Source: Pseudoalteromonas arabiensis (GTDB lineage Bacteria; Pseudomonadota; Gammaproteobacteria; Enterobacterales; Alteromonadaceae). From it: DNA of 64,000 nt. Below the pieces are notes generated by a model, which saw only the letters and a list, made by a program, of their open reading frames with translations, was not told the DNA's origin and did no database searches. The position numbers were made by a program, and so were the translations under genes. How positions within the stretch are numbered: position 1 is the stretch's first letter; each line of letters starts with the position of its first letter. Location: assembly GCF_001550155.1 (NCBI RefSeq), contig NZ_LRUF01000007.1, positions 62,001-126,000 on the forward strand. The letters run 5' to 3'. Positions 1 to 8,339 of the stretch are shown here, piece by piece.

Positions 1-195
1 AGTGGTGATATTAGTAATTTAAGTGCTCGTTATTTTAGTCTGCAATTTATTGCTGGTAGTTGTGGCCTTGGCGCTGAGCTGTCGATGGTGGCACCGAGTG
101 TATCGCATATTTTAACGTTTGTGATGATCTTACTAACAAATGCGGCACAACTTGGCTGTATCCAATATTATAAATCACGCCCTGCAATGGCATAG
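1..195 (+). CDS. C-terminal end of an unidentified membrane protein (partial)
   Basis: The window opens inside a reading frame that runs 64 codons to a TAG at 193-195. The visible tail has a hydrophobic stretch (residues about 29-50, SVSHILTFVMILLTNAAQ) that looks like one transmembrane helix, followed by a short basic end (YYKSRPAMA). I do not recognise the family and the start lies outside the window. A strong bidirectional terminator follows 15 bases after the stop, so this gene ends its transcription unit here and faces the metalloprotease gene tail to tail. Confidence 0.6.
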   Translation, partial: SGDISNLSARYFSLQFIAGSCGLGAELSMVAPSVSHILTFVMILLTNAAQLGCIQYYKSRPAMA

Positions 196-210
196 GCGAA
201 ACAATGAGTA

Positions 211-236
211 AAAAGGCTGCCAATTGGCAGCCTTTT
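211..236. terminator. Bidirectional Rho-independent terminator
   Basis: An 11-base inverted repeat (AAAAGGCTGCC, AATT loop, GGCAGCCTTTT) has a T-run on either strand. It sits between the stop of the partial membrane-protein gene and the stop of the convergent metalloprotease gene and can serve both. Confidence 0.9.
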
Positions 237-245
237 TACTGTTGG

Positions 246-2756
246 TTAAGCGTCTAATGCTTTGCTAATTAAGCGATTAATATATTGTTTATGCGCTTTA
301 GCAGCAGTATCTGCTCCCCAAGGAGTGCTGATATCAGCAATTTGGTTAAGTTGATAAAGAGCCGCAGCTTTAGCGAGATTATCGTGCTTACTGGCTTTAG
401 TTAAACCGGCAATGGCAATCAGTTGATTCACATACTCAACTTGTAAGTTATGACTTAACGTATTTGCTTTTTTGCCGTCGACAAAAATGCTTGCTGTTAA
501 GTCATTCATAAATTGGTTAAGTGAATACTCATTACCATATATAGCACTGTCTGAAATACGCAGCATCACAGCAGGGTGTAATAGCTGGGCAAGTACCAGC
601 TTTTGCATGCCTAAAATCATACCATGTGGTTTAGGATCTTCATTTTTACCATAGTGATTAAAACCGCGGCGCTGTTGTAGCAGGTAGTTATAAAGTGGTT
701 GCATGCTAGCAAGTACATGTGGAGAGAACACTTTGTCGGCTAAAATCTGCATTGCCTGTTGTTGGCGTTCAAGTGACACAGGAGTCAATGGCGCGCCATT
801 TTTATCATCACCTACGACATTGCGTTCTACATAAACACCACCTATTTGACGCGACACCACGCCTGCTTGTGTTCTATAGCTAGCAAATAAAATATTAGCT
901 GAGGTAACAAGCTGTTGGTATGACTCACCTTCAACGGTGGCTTTATCTTTCAATTCAGAAAACAGCGTATTGATAAGTGCCATGCGATCATCTGCATAAG
1001 CTGCAGGGTTAGATGACATATCGCCAATCATTACACGAGGGTCGATATGGCGACCCGGAGCACGCATGTCGTCAGCATCATTACCAAATGCGAGTGCATG
1101 CTCTGATGAGCGAGCAAGAATTTTTTCAAGGCGCTGTTGCTCAGCATCTGCATCGGCTAGTGCTTGGCTGTAGCCATATTCAATCGCCCAGTCATCATAA
1201 GGGCCTGGCTTAGTTTGGAATATATCGCCTTGTTGCATGCCAATAGGCGCAATGTTGGCTGGCGCATAATCCATCACCGAGCCTGTCACGATACCTTGCG
1301 TTTTACTCTTGTCGTGAACTTCTTTTTCATCCCATAAAATCGATGACTTCATGTTGTGGTTTAACCCCAGTGTGTGACCTACTTCATGGAGAATAAGCTG
1401 GGTTAAGCCTTGACGTAAAATTTCTTTATCTTCAATACTTGCTCTAGTCCCTAAGCCTTTTGCAAGTAGCATGTTTTCTTGAATAGTGTGACCTAATGAA
1501 CAGTGTAAGTTAGGATTATTTTCGTCAGAGGTTAATGAGGCTGCGCCTTGCGTATATAAGGTCTCGTACATCCAGCGATTTTTCATAAAAACATACTCTA
1601 ACATGATGTCAGAGCCTAAGATCTCGCCGGTTATTGGATTAGCAAGGGCAGGTCCATAACCACCAAAAGGTGGGCGTGGAGAGGCTGTCCAGCGTAATAC
1701 GTTGTAGTTTATATCGCCAGCATCCCAATCTGCATCGTCAGGTTGAATTTTTACTTGAATAGCGTTTTTAATGCCTGCTTTTTCAAATGAGGGGTTCCAT
1801 GCAAGCACGGCGTCGCGAATCGTGTCACGCCACTCAATAGGGGTGGTGTTTTCAATCCACCAAGTAATTGGTTTGACTGGCTCAGAAAGTGCAGCTGTAG
1901 GGTCTTTCTTTTGTAAATCCCAACGTTTGATAACGTCCTCGTAAGGTGCCCAGTCAGCAGAAGTCATATTATCAAATTGGTTTGTAAAGTAACCGATACG
2001 CGCATCATCATGGCGTGGCTGATAATTATTTTTTGGTAAAGCAACAAAGGAGTGTTGTACTTTAATCGATACATTACGAGGATCACTTATTGCTGTAGAG
2101 CCACGCACGCTTGGATTGGCATTGGTAAACACATAATCGACAGTGATATCTAAATTGTTGGGGTAAGGACGATGCTGAACAATGCGCGATTTTTTATCGT
2201 CTAATTTTCCTAATTTGAAACGCTTTTTAGCATTTTTATCGTCTGGATTTGGCCAAGGAGATACCTTATGTAGTGCTTCACTTATAAGCAGTTTATCAAC
2301 ATTAAATGCTATTTTATCGTCTTCTTCTTTCTCAATTTTGATGCTAGCGAGCACTGCTTCACTGATATTTGCATCAGCAGAGCGAGCCAGAGCGGAGTGT
2401 TGATCAAATTTATAACGAGGGGTTTTGCTTATAATATCAATACGGTCAAAATACTTTCTAAATTCAATGAGTTTTGTTTCACGGTACGCGCCTCTGAAGT
2501 GACCCGCATCGGTCACACCATCTACGGTATGTGCAAAATAGACAAAGGGTGTATCAAGTTGTGATTGGTCTATGACCATTAGGTTTTCACCTGTTTTTTC
2601 ATCTTGATAAAGAGTAAAAATACCGGAGTATTCGGTTTTATCTTTAATCATCTCAGCCAGTGTTTCAGGCTTTTTGTCCTCTTTTTTGGCTGCAAGTGCA
2701 TGGCCATTTATGGCAAAAGCAATGCTTAACGCCACAGCAATATTGGTTGTTTTCAT
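246..2756 (-). CDS. Exported zinc-dependent metalloprotease (DUF5117/DUF5118/DUF4953 type)
   Basis: A large secreted or periplasmic zinc peptidase. The N-terminus (MKTTNIAVALSIAFAINGHA) is a classical signal peptide with a cleavage site after ALA near residue 23. The N-terminal half resembles the DUF5117/DUF5118 modules of this family. The catalytic domain carries the extended metzincin-type zinc motif HEVGHTLGLNH starting near residue 457, with three His ligands and the catalytic Glu. I place the start at 2756 rather than at the in-frame ATG at 2771, because the signal peptide then begins properly and a GGA sits about 10 bases upstream. The gene is monocistronic, divergent from the RND efflux genes and closed by the terminator at 211-236. 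Substrates are unknown; degradation of environmental protein is likely for a marine heterotroph. Confidence 0.9.
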   Translation of the reverse strand: MKTTNIAVALSIAFAINGHALAAKKEDKKPETLAEMIKDKTEYSGIFTLYQDEKTGENLMVIDQSQLDTPFVYFAHTVDGVTDAGHFRGAYRETKLIEFRKYFDRIDIISKTPRYKFDQHSALARSADANISEAVLASIKIEKEEDDKIAFNVDKLLISEALHKVSPWPNPDDKNAKKRFKLGKLDDKKSRIVQHRPYPNNLDITVDYVFTNANPSVRGSTAISDPRNVSIKVQHSFVALPKNNYQPRHDDARIGYFTNQFDNMTSADWAPYEDVIKRWDLQKKDPTAALSEPVKPITWWIENTTPIEWRDTIRDAVLAWNPSFEKAGIKNAIQVKIQPDDADWDAGDINYNVLRWTASPRPPFGGYGPALANPITGEILGSDIMLEYVFMKNRWMYETLYTQGAASLTSDENNPNLHCSLGHTIQENMLLAKGLGTRASIEDKEILRQGLTQLILHEVGHTLGLNHNMKSSILWDEKEVHDKSKTQGIVTGSVMDYAPANIAPIGMQQGDIFQTKPGPYDDWAIEYGYSQALADADAEQQRLEKILARSSEHALAFGNDADDMRAPGRHIDPRVMIGDMSSNPAAYADDRMALINTLFSELKDKATVEGESYQQLVTSANILFASYRTQAGVVSRQIGGVYVERNVVGDDKNGAPLTPVSLERQQQAMQILADKVFSPHVLASMQPLYNYLLQQRRGFNHYGKNEDPKPHGMILGMQKLVLAQLLHPAVMLRISDSAIYGNEYSLNQFMNDLTASIFVDGKKANTLSHNLQVEYVNQLIAIAGLTKASKHDNLAKAAALYQLNQIADISTPWGADTAAKAHKQYINRLISKALDA

Positions 2757-2923
2757 TTTTAGTCGTTCCATTTGTTTTTTTCAGGCACGAGTTTAATGAA
2801 ATTGCTAATTGATAGAAGTTTGTTTGTTAACAAGTGTAAAGCGCTCTCTCTAATGTCATGAAAAGTTGAGAGTTTTATTTAGTAACAAATTATTTTTAGC
2901 TGTTGTAGGTGTATTAGGCTCTT

Positions 2924-2944
2924 TTTGTAACAGTTACTTACAAA
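2924..2944. promoter_or_regulatory. Perfect palindrome upstream of the RND efflux promoter, TetR-type operator candidate
   Basis: TTTGTAA and TTACAAA arms of seven bases are separated by seven bases, in the 254-base gap between the metalloprotease and the efflux adaptor. A -10-like TATGAT (2974-2979) with a weak TTAATG 16 bases before it lies just downstream on the plus strand, so the palindrome abuts the presumed -35 region of the efflux operon. TTTGTAA/TTACAAA arms resemble operators of TetR/AcrR-type repressors. No repressor gene is adjacent, so the regulator is unknown. Confidence 0.45.
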
Positions 2945-3010
2945 TGTCACATTAATGTTTCTGTCAGCTTTGGTATGATAGAGGCAGTAAAAATTTAAAA
3001 GGTGTAAGTT

Positions 3011-4186
3011 ATGCGCACGAATGTATTGAAATGGATGTTACCATTTGCTGCTTTAGCCCTTGGTATTGCTGGTTTTGTAGGTATTAATGCTATTGCCCAA
3101 GAGCCACAAGATAAAGAGGTGGTTGACTCTAGACCCCTTGTTCGAGTGGAAGCTATCTCAAGTGATGACCATCAAGTTATTATTAACAGTTATGGTGAAG
3201 TTAGACCGCTTGAAAGTACTCTGCTTGCATCTCAAGTCGCAGGTGAAGTCACAAGCTGGCATCCAAACTTTGTTGCAGGTGGCATTGTTGCTCGTGGTGA
3301 AGTGTTATTCACGATTGAAAAAGACAATTACGAGGCCGCTGTATTACAAGCCGAAGCATCATTGGCGAGTGCTCAAGCTGCATTAATTGAAGAGCAAGCA
3401 CAAGCAAAGGTCGCGCTCGATGAAGCTAAGCGTTATCCAGAACGTGAGCGTACGGACTTATTTTTACGTAAGCCACAAGTTCTAAGTGCGCAAGCTGCGG
3501 TTAAATCGGCTCAAGCTGCACTGAAACGTGCAGAGCGAGATTTAGCACGATGTGAAGTTAAAGCTCCTTATGATGCGTTGGTGATAAGTCGTGAAATTGG
3601 TGTGGGTCAATATATTAATGTAGGCAGTCAGGTTGCTGAGTTAAACAATATTGAAAGTGCTGAAATTATTGTCCCTATCGCAGGATTCGACAGCGTATTT
3701 TTACCTAAACGAATTAAAGGCATTAAGGCTACGATTATCAATAAAGGCCTAAATAGCTTTACCCGTGAAGCGGTGGTGGACCGTGACTTGGGTGTCGTTG
3801 ATAACGCAACACGTATGAGCAACTTGGTCGTTCGTGTCGATGACCCATATGGTTTAAAGCATGATGTACAACCCATTAAATTTGGCGCTTATGTGCAAGT
3901 TAATTTTGCCGGTGCCACATTGCAAAATATCTATCGCTTACCGCAATCATTGGTTAATAATCAAACCGTTTGGGTGGTTAACGATGAGCAAAAACTAGAG
4001 CCACGTAAAGTGACTGTTGTTCGCGAAGAAGGTGAATATTTTTATATTAGCGATGGCTTAAATATTGATGATCAGCTTGTACTGACACTGCCTGAGTATC
4101 CGCAAGCGGGTATGGAAGTAAAAGTAGCCGGTATGCAAGAAATGACAAGCGATGCAGGTGAAACTGCTGCTGTCGAAAAGCTGTAA
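3011..4186 (+). CDS. RND efflux periplasmic adaptor (HlyD/AcrA family)
   Basis: Membrane-fusion protein linking an inner-membrane RND pump to an outer-membrane channel. The N-terminus has a hydrophobic anchor or signal (residues about 8-30). A biotinyl-lipoyl-like segment follows (about 75-105, with GEVTSWHPNFVAGG and ARGEVLFTIE). An Ala/Gln/Glu-rich alpha-hairpin occupies about 108-180, then the second lipoyl half (KAPYDALVISREIGVGQYI) and a beta-barrel. At 391 residues it has the usual family length. Start ATG 3011 is preceded by AAAAGGTGTAAGTT. The pump gene begins nine bases after the stop, so the two are one operon. No outer-membrane factor gene is nearby, and a TolC encoded elsewhere presumably completes the complex. 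The exported compound cannot be told from the sequence. Confidence 0.92.
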   Translation: MRTNVLKWMLPFAALALGIAGFVGINAIAQEPQDKEVVDSRPLVRVEAISSDDHQVIINSYGEVRPLESTLLASQVAGEVTSWHPNFVAGGIVARGEVLFTIEKDNYEAAVLQAEASLASAQAALIEEQAQAKVALDEAKRYPERERTDLFLRKPQVLSAQAAVKSAQAALKRAERDLARCEVKAPYDALVISREIGVGQYINVGSQVAELNNIESAEIIVPIAGFDSVFLPKRIKGIKATIINKGLNSFTREAVVDRDLGVVDNATRMSNLVVRVDDPYGLKHDVQPIKFGAYVQVNFAGATLQNIYRLPQSLVNNQTVWVVNDEQKLEPRKVTVVREEGEYFYISDGLNIDDQLVLTLPEYPQAGMEVKVAGMQEMTSDAGETAAVEKL

Positions 4187-4195
4187 GGTGGCTGT

Positions 4196-7100
4196 ATGAG
4201 TGATACAACAACACAGAAGCAGCCTGGTTTAATCGCCTATTTTGCTAATAACTCGGTCGCTGCAAACTTAATGATGTTTTTTATCCTTGCTATGGGGATA
4301 CTAAGTTACTTTACTATTCAGCGTCAGATGTTTCCGAATATTGAGATCAATTATATTGAGGTGCAAGCTAATTACCCAGGGGCATCACCACAAGAAATTG
4401 AAGAAAGTATTCTGATTAAAATTGAAGAGTCGCTCAAAGATGTGACCGAAATTAAACGTGGTGTTTACCGCGCATTCCGTAACAATGGGCGTGCTAGCTT
4501 AGAAATTAATACCGATGCAGAATTAACCGACGTTCTTGATAAAGTAAAACTTCGCGTTGACGGAATTGCGACCTTTCCTGCGGGGATGGAGCCGGTGACA
4601 ATTAGTCAGGTCGAGTTTCGTCAAGATGTTATTGGGATGACATTAGTCGGTGATGTGCCACTCACAGAATTAAAGCCAATAGCTAATCAAATTGAAGATG
4701 AGTTATTGCAGTTATCCAATGTGTCTTTGGTGCAAAATGATGTGCCGCTTGATGAAATTGCAATTGAAATTGATCCAGATTCTCTGCGCCAATATAACTT
4801 AACATTAAGCGATGTTGCTAATGCCGTACGCCGCTACTCAGCGAATATTTCAGCAGGTCAATTACGCACTGATGCAGGAATTATTTCTGTACGTGTTGAA
4901 AACCAATATTACAGTGGTGATGAGTTCCGTCAAATCCCTGTAAAGGTGGGAGCTAACGGTGCGAAAGTCTTGTTACAAGACATTGCTGTTATTAAAGACC
5001 AGTTCACAGAGGGTGAGCGTTACTTTAAATTCAATGGTGAAAATGCAGTGTATTTATCGGTTAAAGCAACGAAAGAGCAAAATATGATCCCCGTTGCTGA
5101 CTCGGTGAAAGCATACATAGATAAAAAGAACAAAGAGCTGCCTGTGGGTTTACGTCTAGAACCACTGATGGACATGACGTATTACTTGAATGCGCGTTTA
5201 GACATGATGAAAAGCAACCTTTTTCAAGGCGCTATCTTAGTGGCTATCATGTTGTCTATCTTCTTGCGCTTTAAACTAGCACTTTGGGTAATGATTGGTT
5301 TACCAATTTGTTTCTTAGGTGCCATGATGATGATGCCTGTTTTTGGTATCACTATTAACATTGTATCCCTATTTGCGTTTATTATGGTGCTGGGTATTGT
5401 CGTTGACGATGCAATTGTCATAGGGGAAAGTGCCTACACTGAGATAGAGAAAAAAGGGGGCGGCGTCGTTAACGTTGTGAACGGTGCCAAACGTGTAGCA
5501 ACTCCGGCAACGTTTGGGGTATTAACGACGATTGCTGTATTTGCGCCATTTACTTTATCAAGCGGCCCTGAGAGTGCTTTTTTCTATGGTATCGCGGTCG
5601 TCGTTATTTTATGTCTGGTATTCAGTTTAATAGAATCAAAGCTTATTCTACCTGCGCACATTGCCCATACTCACTTTCCACCTATTAACCCTGAGAGTTG
5701 GCGAGCACGTTTTAACAAGCGCTTCTTTAACTTTGTGAATGGCCCGTATAAACGCTTTATTGAGCGTTGTGTTGAATGGCGTTGGTTAGTGTTATTCTCA
5801 TTTATTGGTCTTTTGATTTTGACATTCGCTTTAATTTCGTCAAATCAAGTACGTGTTGTACCAACACCAAAAGTCCCCCATGATTTTCCGCAAATTAACC
5901 TAGAAATGAATGAAAATGCATCTGATATACAGACCATTGAAGCAATTCGTGAAATTGAAGCCATGGTTAAAAAGGTTGATCAAGAGACAGAACGTGAGTT
6001 TGGTCACACATTATTACGTGATATTTTGGTCTTTAATCAGGGGCGTACTGAAGCACAAATCTTAGCACCATTGGTAGATGAGGACTTGCGTCCATATAAT
6101 GCTTTCGAGCTATCGCGACGTTGGCGTGAACAGATGCCAAACATTGCCGGTGTTAAATCATTGCAAATCTACGACGATGTAAATGGCGGCGGCAATGATG
6201 GCGAGTTTGGATACCTGCTTTATGGGCCCGATGTTGATACTTTAAATGATGCGGGTCGTCGTTTTATTCAGTTGCTGCAACAGCAAAAAGGCTTATTTGA
6301 TATTAGCTCGACAATTGACCCTGCTAGTAAAGAAGTCCAACTTAGCTTAAAACCAGTTGCTTATGATTTAGGCTTAGACCTTGCCACAATTGCCAATCAA
6401 GTTGGTGCAAGTTTTTACGGCGGAGAAGCCCAGCGTGTAATTCGTCGTGGTGAAGAAGTACGTGTAATGGTGCGTTATCCTAAATTAACGCGTGAAGCAT
6501 TTGCTTCTTTAAAACATGCGGTAGTGACGACACCTGCTGGCAAAGAAGTACTGCTTGGTGATGTGGTTGAGCTAACCGAAAAGCCAGGGATTAGTTATAT
6601 TCGCCGTGAAGGTGGCTACCGTACTGTATATATCTACGGCAGCATTGACGAAGAAACCATAGAACCAGGTGAAGTGGTCAAGCAGGTCGACGACGTACTA
6701 CTGCCAAAGCTTAAAGAAGAGTTCCCATCAGTGAAAACTGAATTAGGCGGTGCCATTGAAGAGCAGCAAGCACAGGCGAATGAGCAATTAATGTTTTTTG
6801 CTGCAGGGATGTTCTTAGTGTATATCTTACTTGCGGTGCCACTCAAAAGTTATTCACAACCATTGATCGTTATGTCGGTGATTCCGTTTAGCTTGACCGG
6901 TGCTATTTGGGGGCATTATTGGTTTGATTTAGATATTAGCTTAATGTCAGGCTTTGGCTTAATTGCTGCTGCAGGGGTGGTGATCAATGACTCTTTAGTT
7001 ATGACTGACTTTGTGAACCAAGCTCGACGAGAGGGAATGTCAACTCGTCAAGCTGTTATTGAGGCAGGTTGTGCACGCTTTAGAGCAATTACTTTAACGT

Positions 7101-7333
7101 CAATTACAACCTTTGCTGGCGTACTCCCTATTATGTTTGAAACGAGTTTGCAGGCAAGGTTTGTTATTCCTATGGCAGTGGCCCTTGGTTTTGCAGTGAT
7201 GTTTGCAACTCTCATTACATTGGTACTTGTTCCTTGCCTGTATATTGTGATGAGTGATGTAGGCCATGTGTTCTTACGTTTTTTCCGTTCAGTGAAAGAA
7301 CTCATACCAAATCGACGTGCGGTAAGAGATTAA
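4196..7333 (+). CDS. RND efflux transporter permease (AcrB/HAE type)
   Basis: Proton-driven inner-membrane pump of the resistance-nodulation-division superfamily, 1045 residues as expected. TM1 lies near residues 18-40. The first large periplasmic loop begins with YPGASPQEIEE. TM4 contains the proton-relay pair in GIVVDDAIVIGES (about residues 400-412). The second half repeats the architecture, with TM8 around LMFFAAGMFLVYILLAV. The conserved Asp pair argues for drug- or metabolite-type HAE pumps and against SecD/F-type proteins. It is transcribed with the adaptor and ends at a strong terminator (7340-7365). Confidence 0.93.
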   Translation: MSDTTTQKQPGLIAYFANNSVAANLMMFFILAMGILSYFTIQRQMFPNIEINYIEVQANYPGASPQEIEESILIKIEESLKDVTEIKRGVYRAFRNNGRASLEINTDAELTDVLDKVKLRVDGIATFPAGMEPVTISQVEFRQDVIGMTLVGDVPLTELKPIANQIEDELLQLSNVSLVQNDVPLDEIAIEIDPDSLRQYNLTLSDVANAVRRYSANISAGQLRTDAGIISVRVENQYYSGDEFRQIPVKVGANGAKVLLQDIAVIKDQFTEGERYFKFNGENAVYLSVKATKEQNMIPVADSVKAYIDKKNKELPVGLRLEPLMDMTYYLNARLDMMKSNLFQGAILVAIMLSIFLRFKLALWVMIGLPICFLGAMMMMPVFGITINIVSLFAFIMVLGIVVDDAIVIGESAYTEIEKKGGGVVNVVNGAKRVATPATFGVLTTIAVFAPFTLSSGPESAFFYGIAVVVILCLVFSLIESKLILPAHIAHTHFPPINPESWRARFNKRFFNFVNGPYKRFIERCVEWRWLVLFSFIGLLILTFALISSNQVRVVPTPKVPHDFPQINLEMNENASDIQTIEAIREIEAMVKKVDQETEREFGHTLLRDILVFNQGRTEAQILAPLVDEDLRPYNAFELSRRWREQMPNIAGVKSLQIYDDVNGGGNDGEFGYLLYGPDVDTLNDAGRRFIQLLQQQKGLFDISSTIDPASKEVQLSLKPVAYDLGLDLATIANQVGASFYGGEAQRVIRRGEEVRVMVRYPKLTREAFASLKHAVVTTPAGKEVLLGDVVELTEKPGISYIRREGGYRTVYIYGSIDEETIEPGEVVKQVDDVLLPKLKEEFPSVKTELGGAIEEQQAQANEQLMFFAAGMFLVYILLAVPLKSYSQPLIVMSVIPFSLTGAIWGHYWFDLDISLMSGFGLIAAAGVVINDSLVMTDFVNQARREGMSTRQAVIEAGCARFRAITLTSITTFAGVLPIMFETSLQARFVIPMAVALGFAVMFATLITLVLVPCLYIVMSDVGHVFLRFFRSVKELIPNRRAVRD

Positions 7334-7339
7334 TGACTA

Positions 7340-7365
7340 AGCCAACCTTCGGGTTGGCTTTTTTA
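7340..7365 (+). terminator. Rho-independent terminator of the RND operon
   Basis: AGCCAACC, a TTCG tetraloop and GGTTGGCT form an 8-bp stem followed by six T. It lies seven bases after the pump stop codon. Confidence 0.92.
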
Positions 7366-7455
7366 TAGCTTATTTGTGACTAGTAATTGCTTGTTATACA
7401 TATCTTTCGGTTACATTCTTTTGTTTGATTTGTTTTCAACTGAGGATTATACTCA

Positions 7456-7548
7456 TTTCAGTTTTTGGCAAACTAACCGAAAGGTTAGGACGCAAAGTTT
7501 CCGGTCTAAGGTTTTGATTACAAAGCTATGATAGCGGGGCCGCTGAAA
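7456..7548 (+). promoter_or_regulatory. Cyclic di-GMP-I (GEMM-I) riboswitch
   Basis: The hallmark elements of the GEMM-I aptamer appear in order. The closing stem is TTTCAG (7456-7461) with CTGAAA (7543-7548). GGCAAAC is followed by a 5-bp hairpin TAACC-GAAA-GGTTA (7474-7487) with a GNRA tetraloop. Then come the highly conserved GGACGCAAAG (7488-7497), the CCGG tetraloop-receptor side (7501-7504), CTAA...TAG closing the third helix, and the terminal TAGCGGGG. This matches the Vibrio Vc2 layout from memory. The RNA lies in the leader of the GbpA-like gene at 7661. In Vibrio cholerae a GEMM riboswitch precedes gbpA, so the pairing is conserved. A small hairpin (AAAGCGCAC with GTGCTTT, about 7546-7567) lacks a T-run, so control may act on translation or RNA stability rather than by termination. 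Confidence 0.93.
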
Positions 7549-7660
7549 AGCGCACATTCTTCGTGCTTTGGATCTATTGCCTCAAACTAAAATTGTATTT
7601 ATTTTGTACGGCTGTTATTGGATAGTACCTACTAGCTGTTCTTAGGGTGTTACTTTGTTT

Positions 7661-8230
7661 ATGCATATGTCACTGGCTTCTGGAAAGTGGTTGCCGATAG
7701 GTTGCTTAAATCATCATACTCAGCTTTTTGTTGGGGATAAGGTGGTTGTGACTTTTTATGATGCGCAAGGTGAGTTAGCTGATTTGTCATTTCAGTACCC
7801 TATTACTAGCTCTGATGAGGGTGAGCCTCATAATTGGCCTCGTTCAATTGCTGAGCATATAAATGTGCACATGCCCATGATTCGAGCAGGAAAAATAACA
7901 GAGCAGGGCCTCATAGTTGCATATCGGCTCAATCAGATTTATGCATTAGAAAGCACGGGTATAACCCATGTAAAAGTGGCATTTAACTGTATTGCGAAGT
8001 GCGAAAAGCAAATAAAGGATAAAAATCAAGAGTATGATTATGTTTATCCGCAAGCATGCAATGCTTACAGCTCAGGTGTAAAAGTACTACAACCAAAGAC
8101 TGGCCATATTTATATGTGTAAACCTTGGCCGTATACAGAGTTTTGTCGTGTGAAAGAATCACATAACCCACTCTATGAACCTGGTGTGGGTAAAAGTTGG
8201 CCCATGGCATGGCAGCAAGTATCACATTGA
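7661..8230 (+). CDS. LPMO-less GbpA-like protein: GbpA domain 2 plus C-terminal chitin-binding module
   Basis: About 189 residues in two recognisable parts. The first (about 8-110; GKWLPIGCL, VGDKVVVTFYDAQGE, PRSIAEHIN, MIRAGKI, STGITHVKV) matches domain 2 of the chitin- and GlcNAc-binding protein GbpA. The second (about 125-188; AYSSGVKVL, YMCKPWPYTEFC, YEPGVGKSWPMAW) matches the GbpA C-terminal chitin-binding module (CBM73-like). The N-terminal signal peptide and AA10 lytic polysaccharide monooxygenase domain of GbpA are absent, and I see no domain 3. The frame is closed upstream by TAG at 7643. Possible starts are TTG 7655 (AGGGTG five bases before), ATG 7661 and ATG 7667. A c-di-GMP riboswitch precedes it. 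It may be a decay remnant or a trimmed protein that still binds chitin; export is unclear without a signal peptide. Confidence 0.85.
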   Translation: MHMSLASGKWLPIGCLNHHTQLFVGDKVVVTFYDAQGELADLSFQYPITSSDEGEPHNWPRSIAEHINVHMPMIRAGKITEQGLIVAYRLNQIYALESTGITHVKVAFNCIAKCEKQIKDKNQEYDYVYPQACNAYSSGVKVLQPKTGHIYMCKPWPYTEFCRVKESHNPLYEPGVGKSWPMAWQQVSH

Positions 8231-8263
8231 TAGTTTCCCCCTAAATGCTATTTAGCATTGTTT

Positions 8264-8291
8264 GGCCCACTCAATTTGAGTGGGCTTTTTT
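8264..8291 (+). terminator. Rho-independent terminator after the GbpA-like gene
   Basis: GCCCACTCAA and TTGAGTGGGC form a perfect stem followed by a T-run. It closes the riboswitch transcript. The oligopeptidase reading frame stays open back into this hairpin, which is one reason to reject its most upstream start. Confidence 0.92.
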
Positions 8292-8339
8292 ATTTCTGTG
8301 TTAGACTCGGGTCATTCGTTTTTAATCGTGGTTTTTCCT

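Noticed and set aside
8280..8339. Upstream start of the oligopeptidase B gene at GTG 8280
   Set aside because: That start lies inside the terminator hairpin of the previous gene, and the extra residues do not fit the family; GTG 8340 is preferred.
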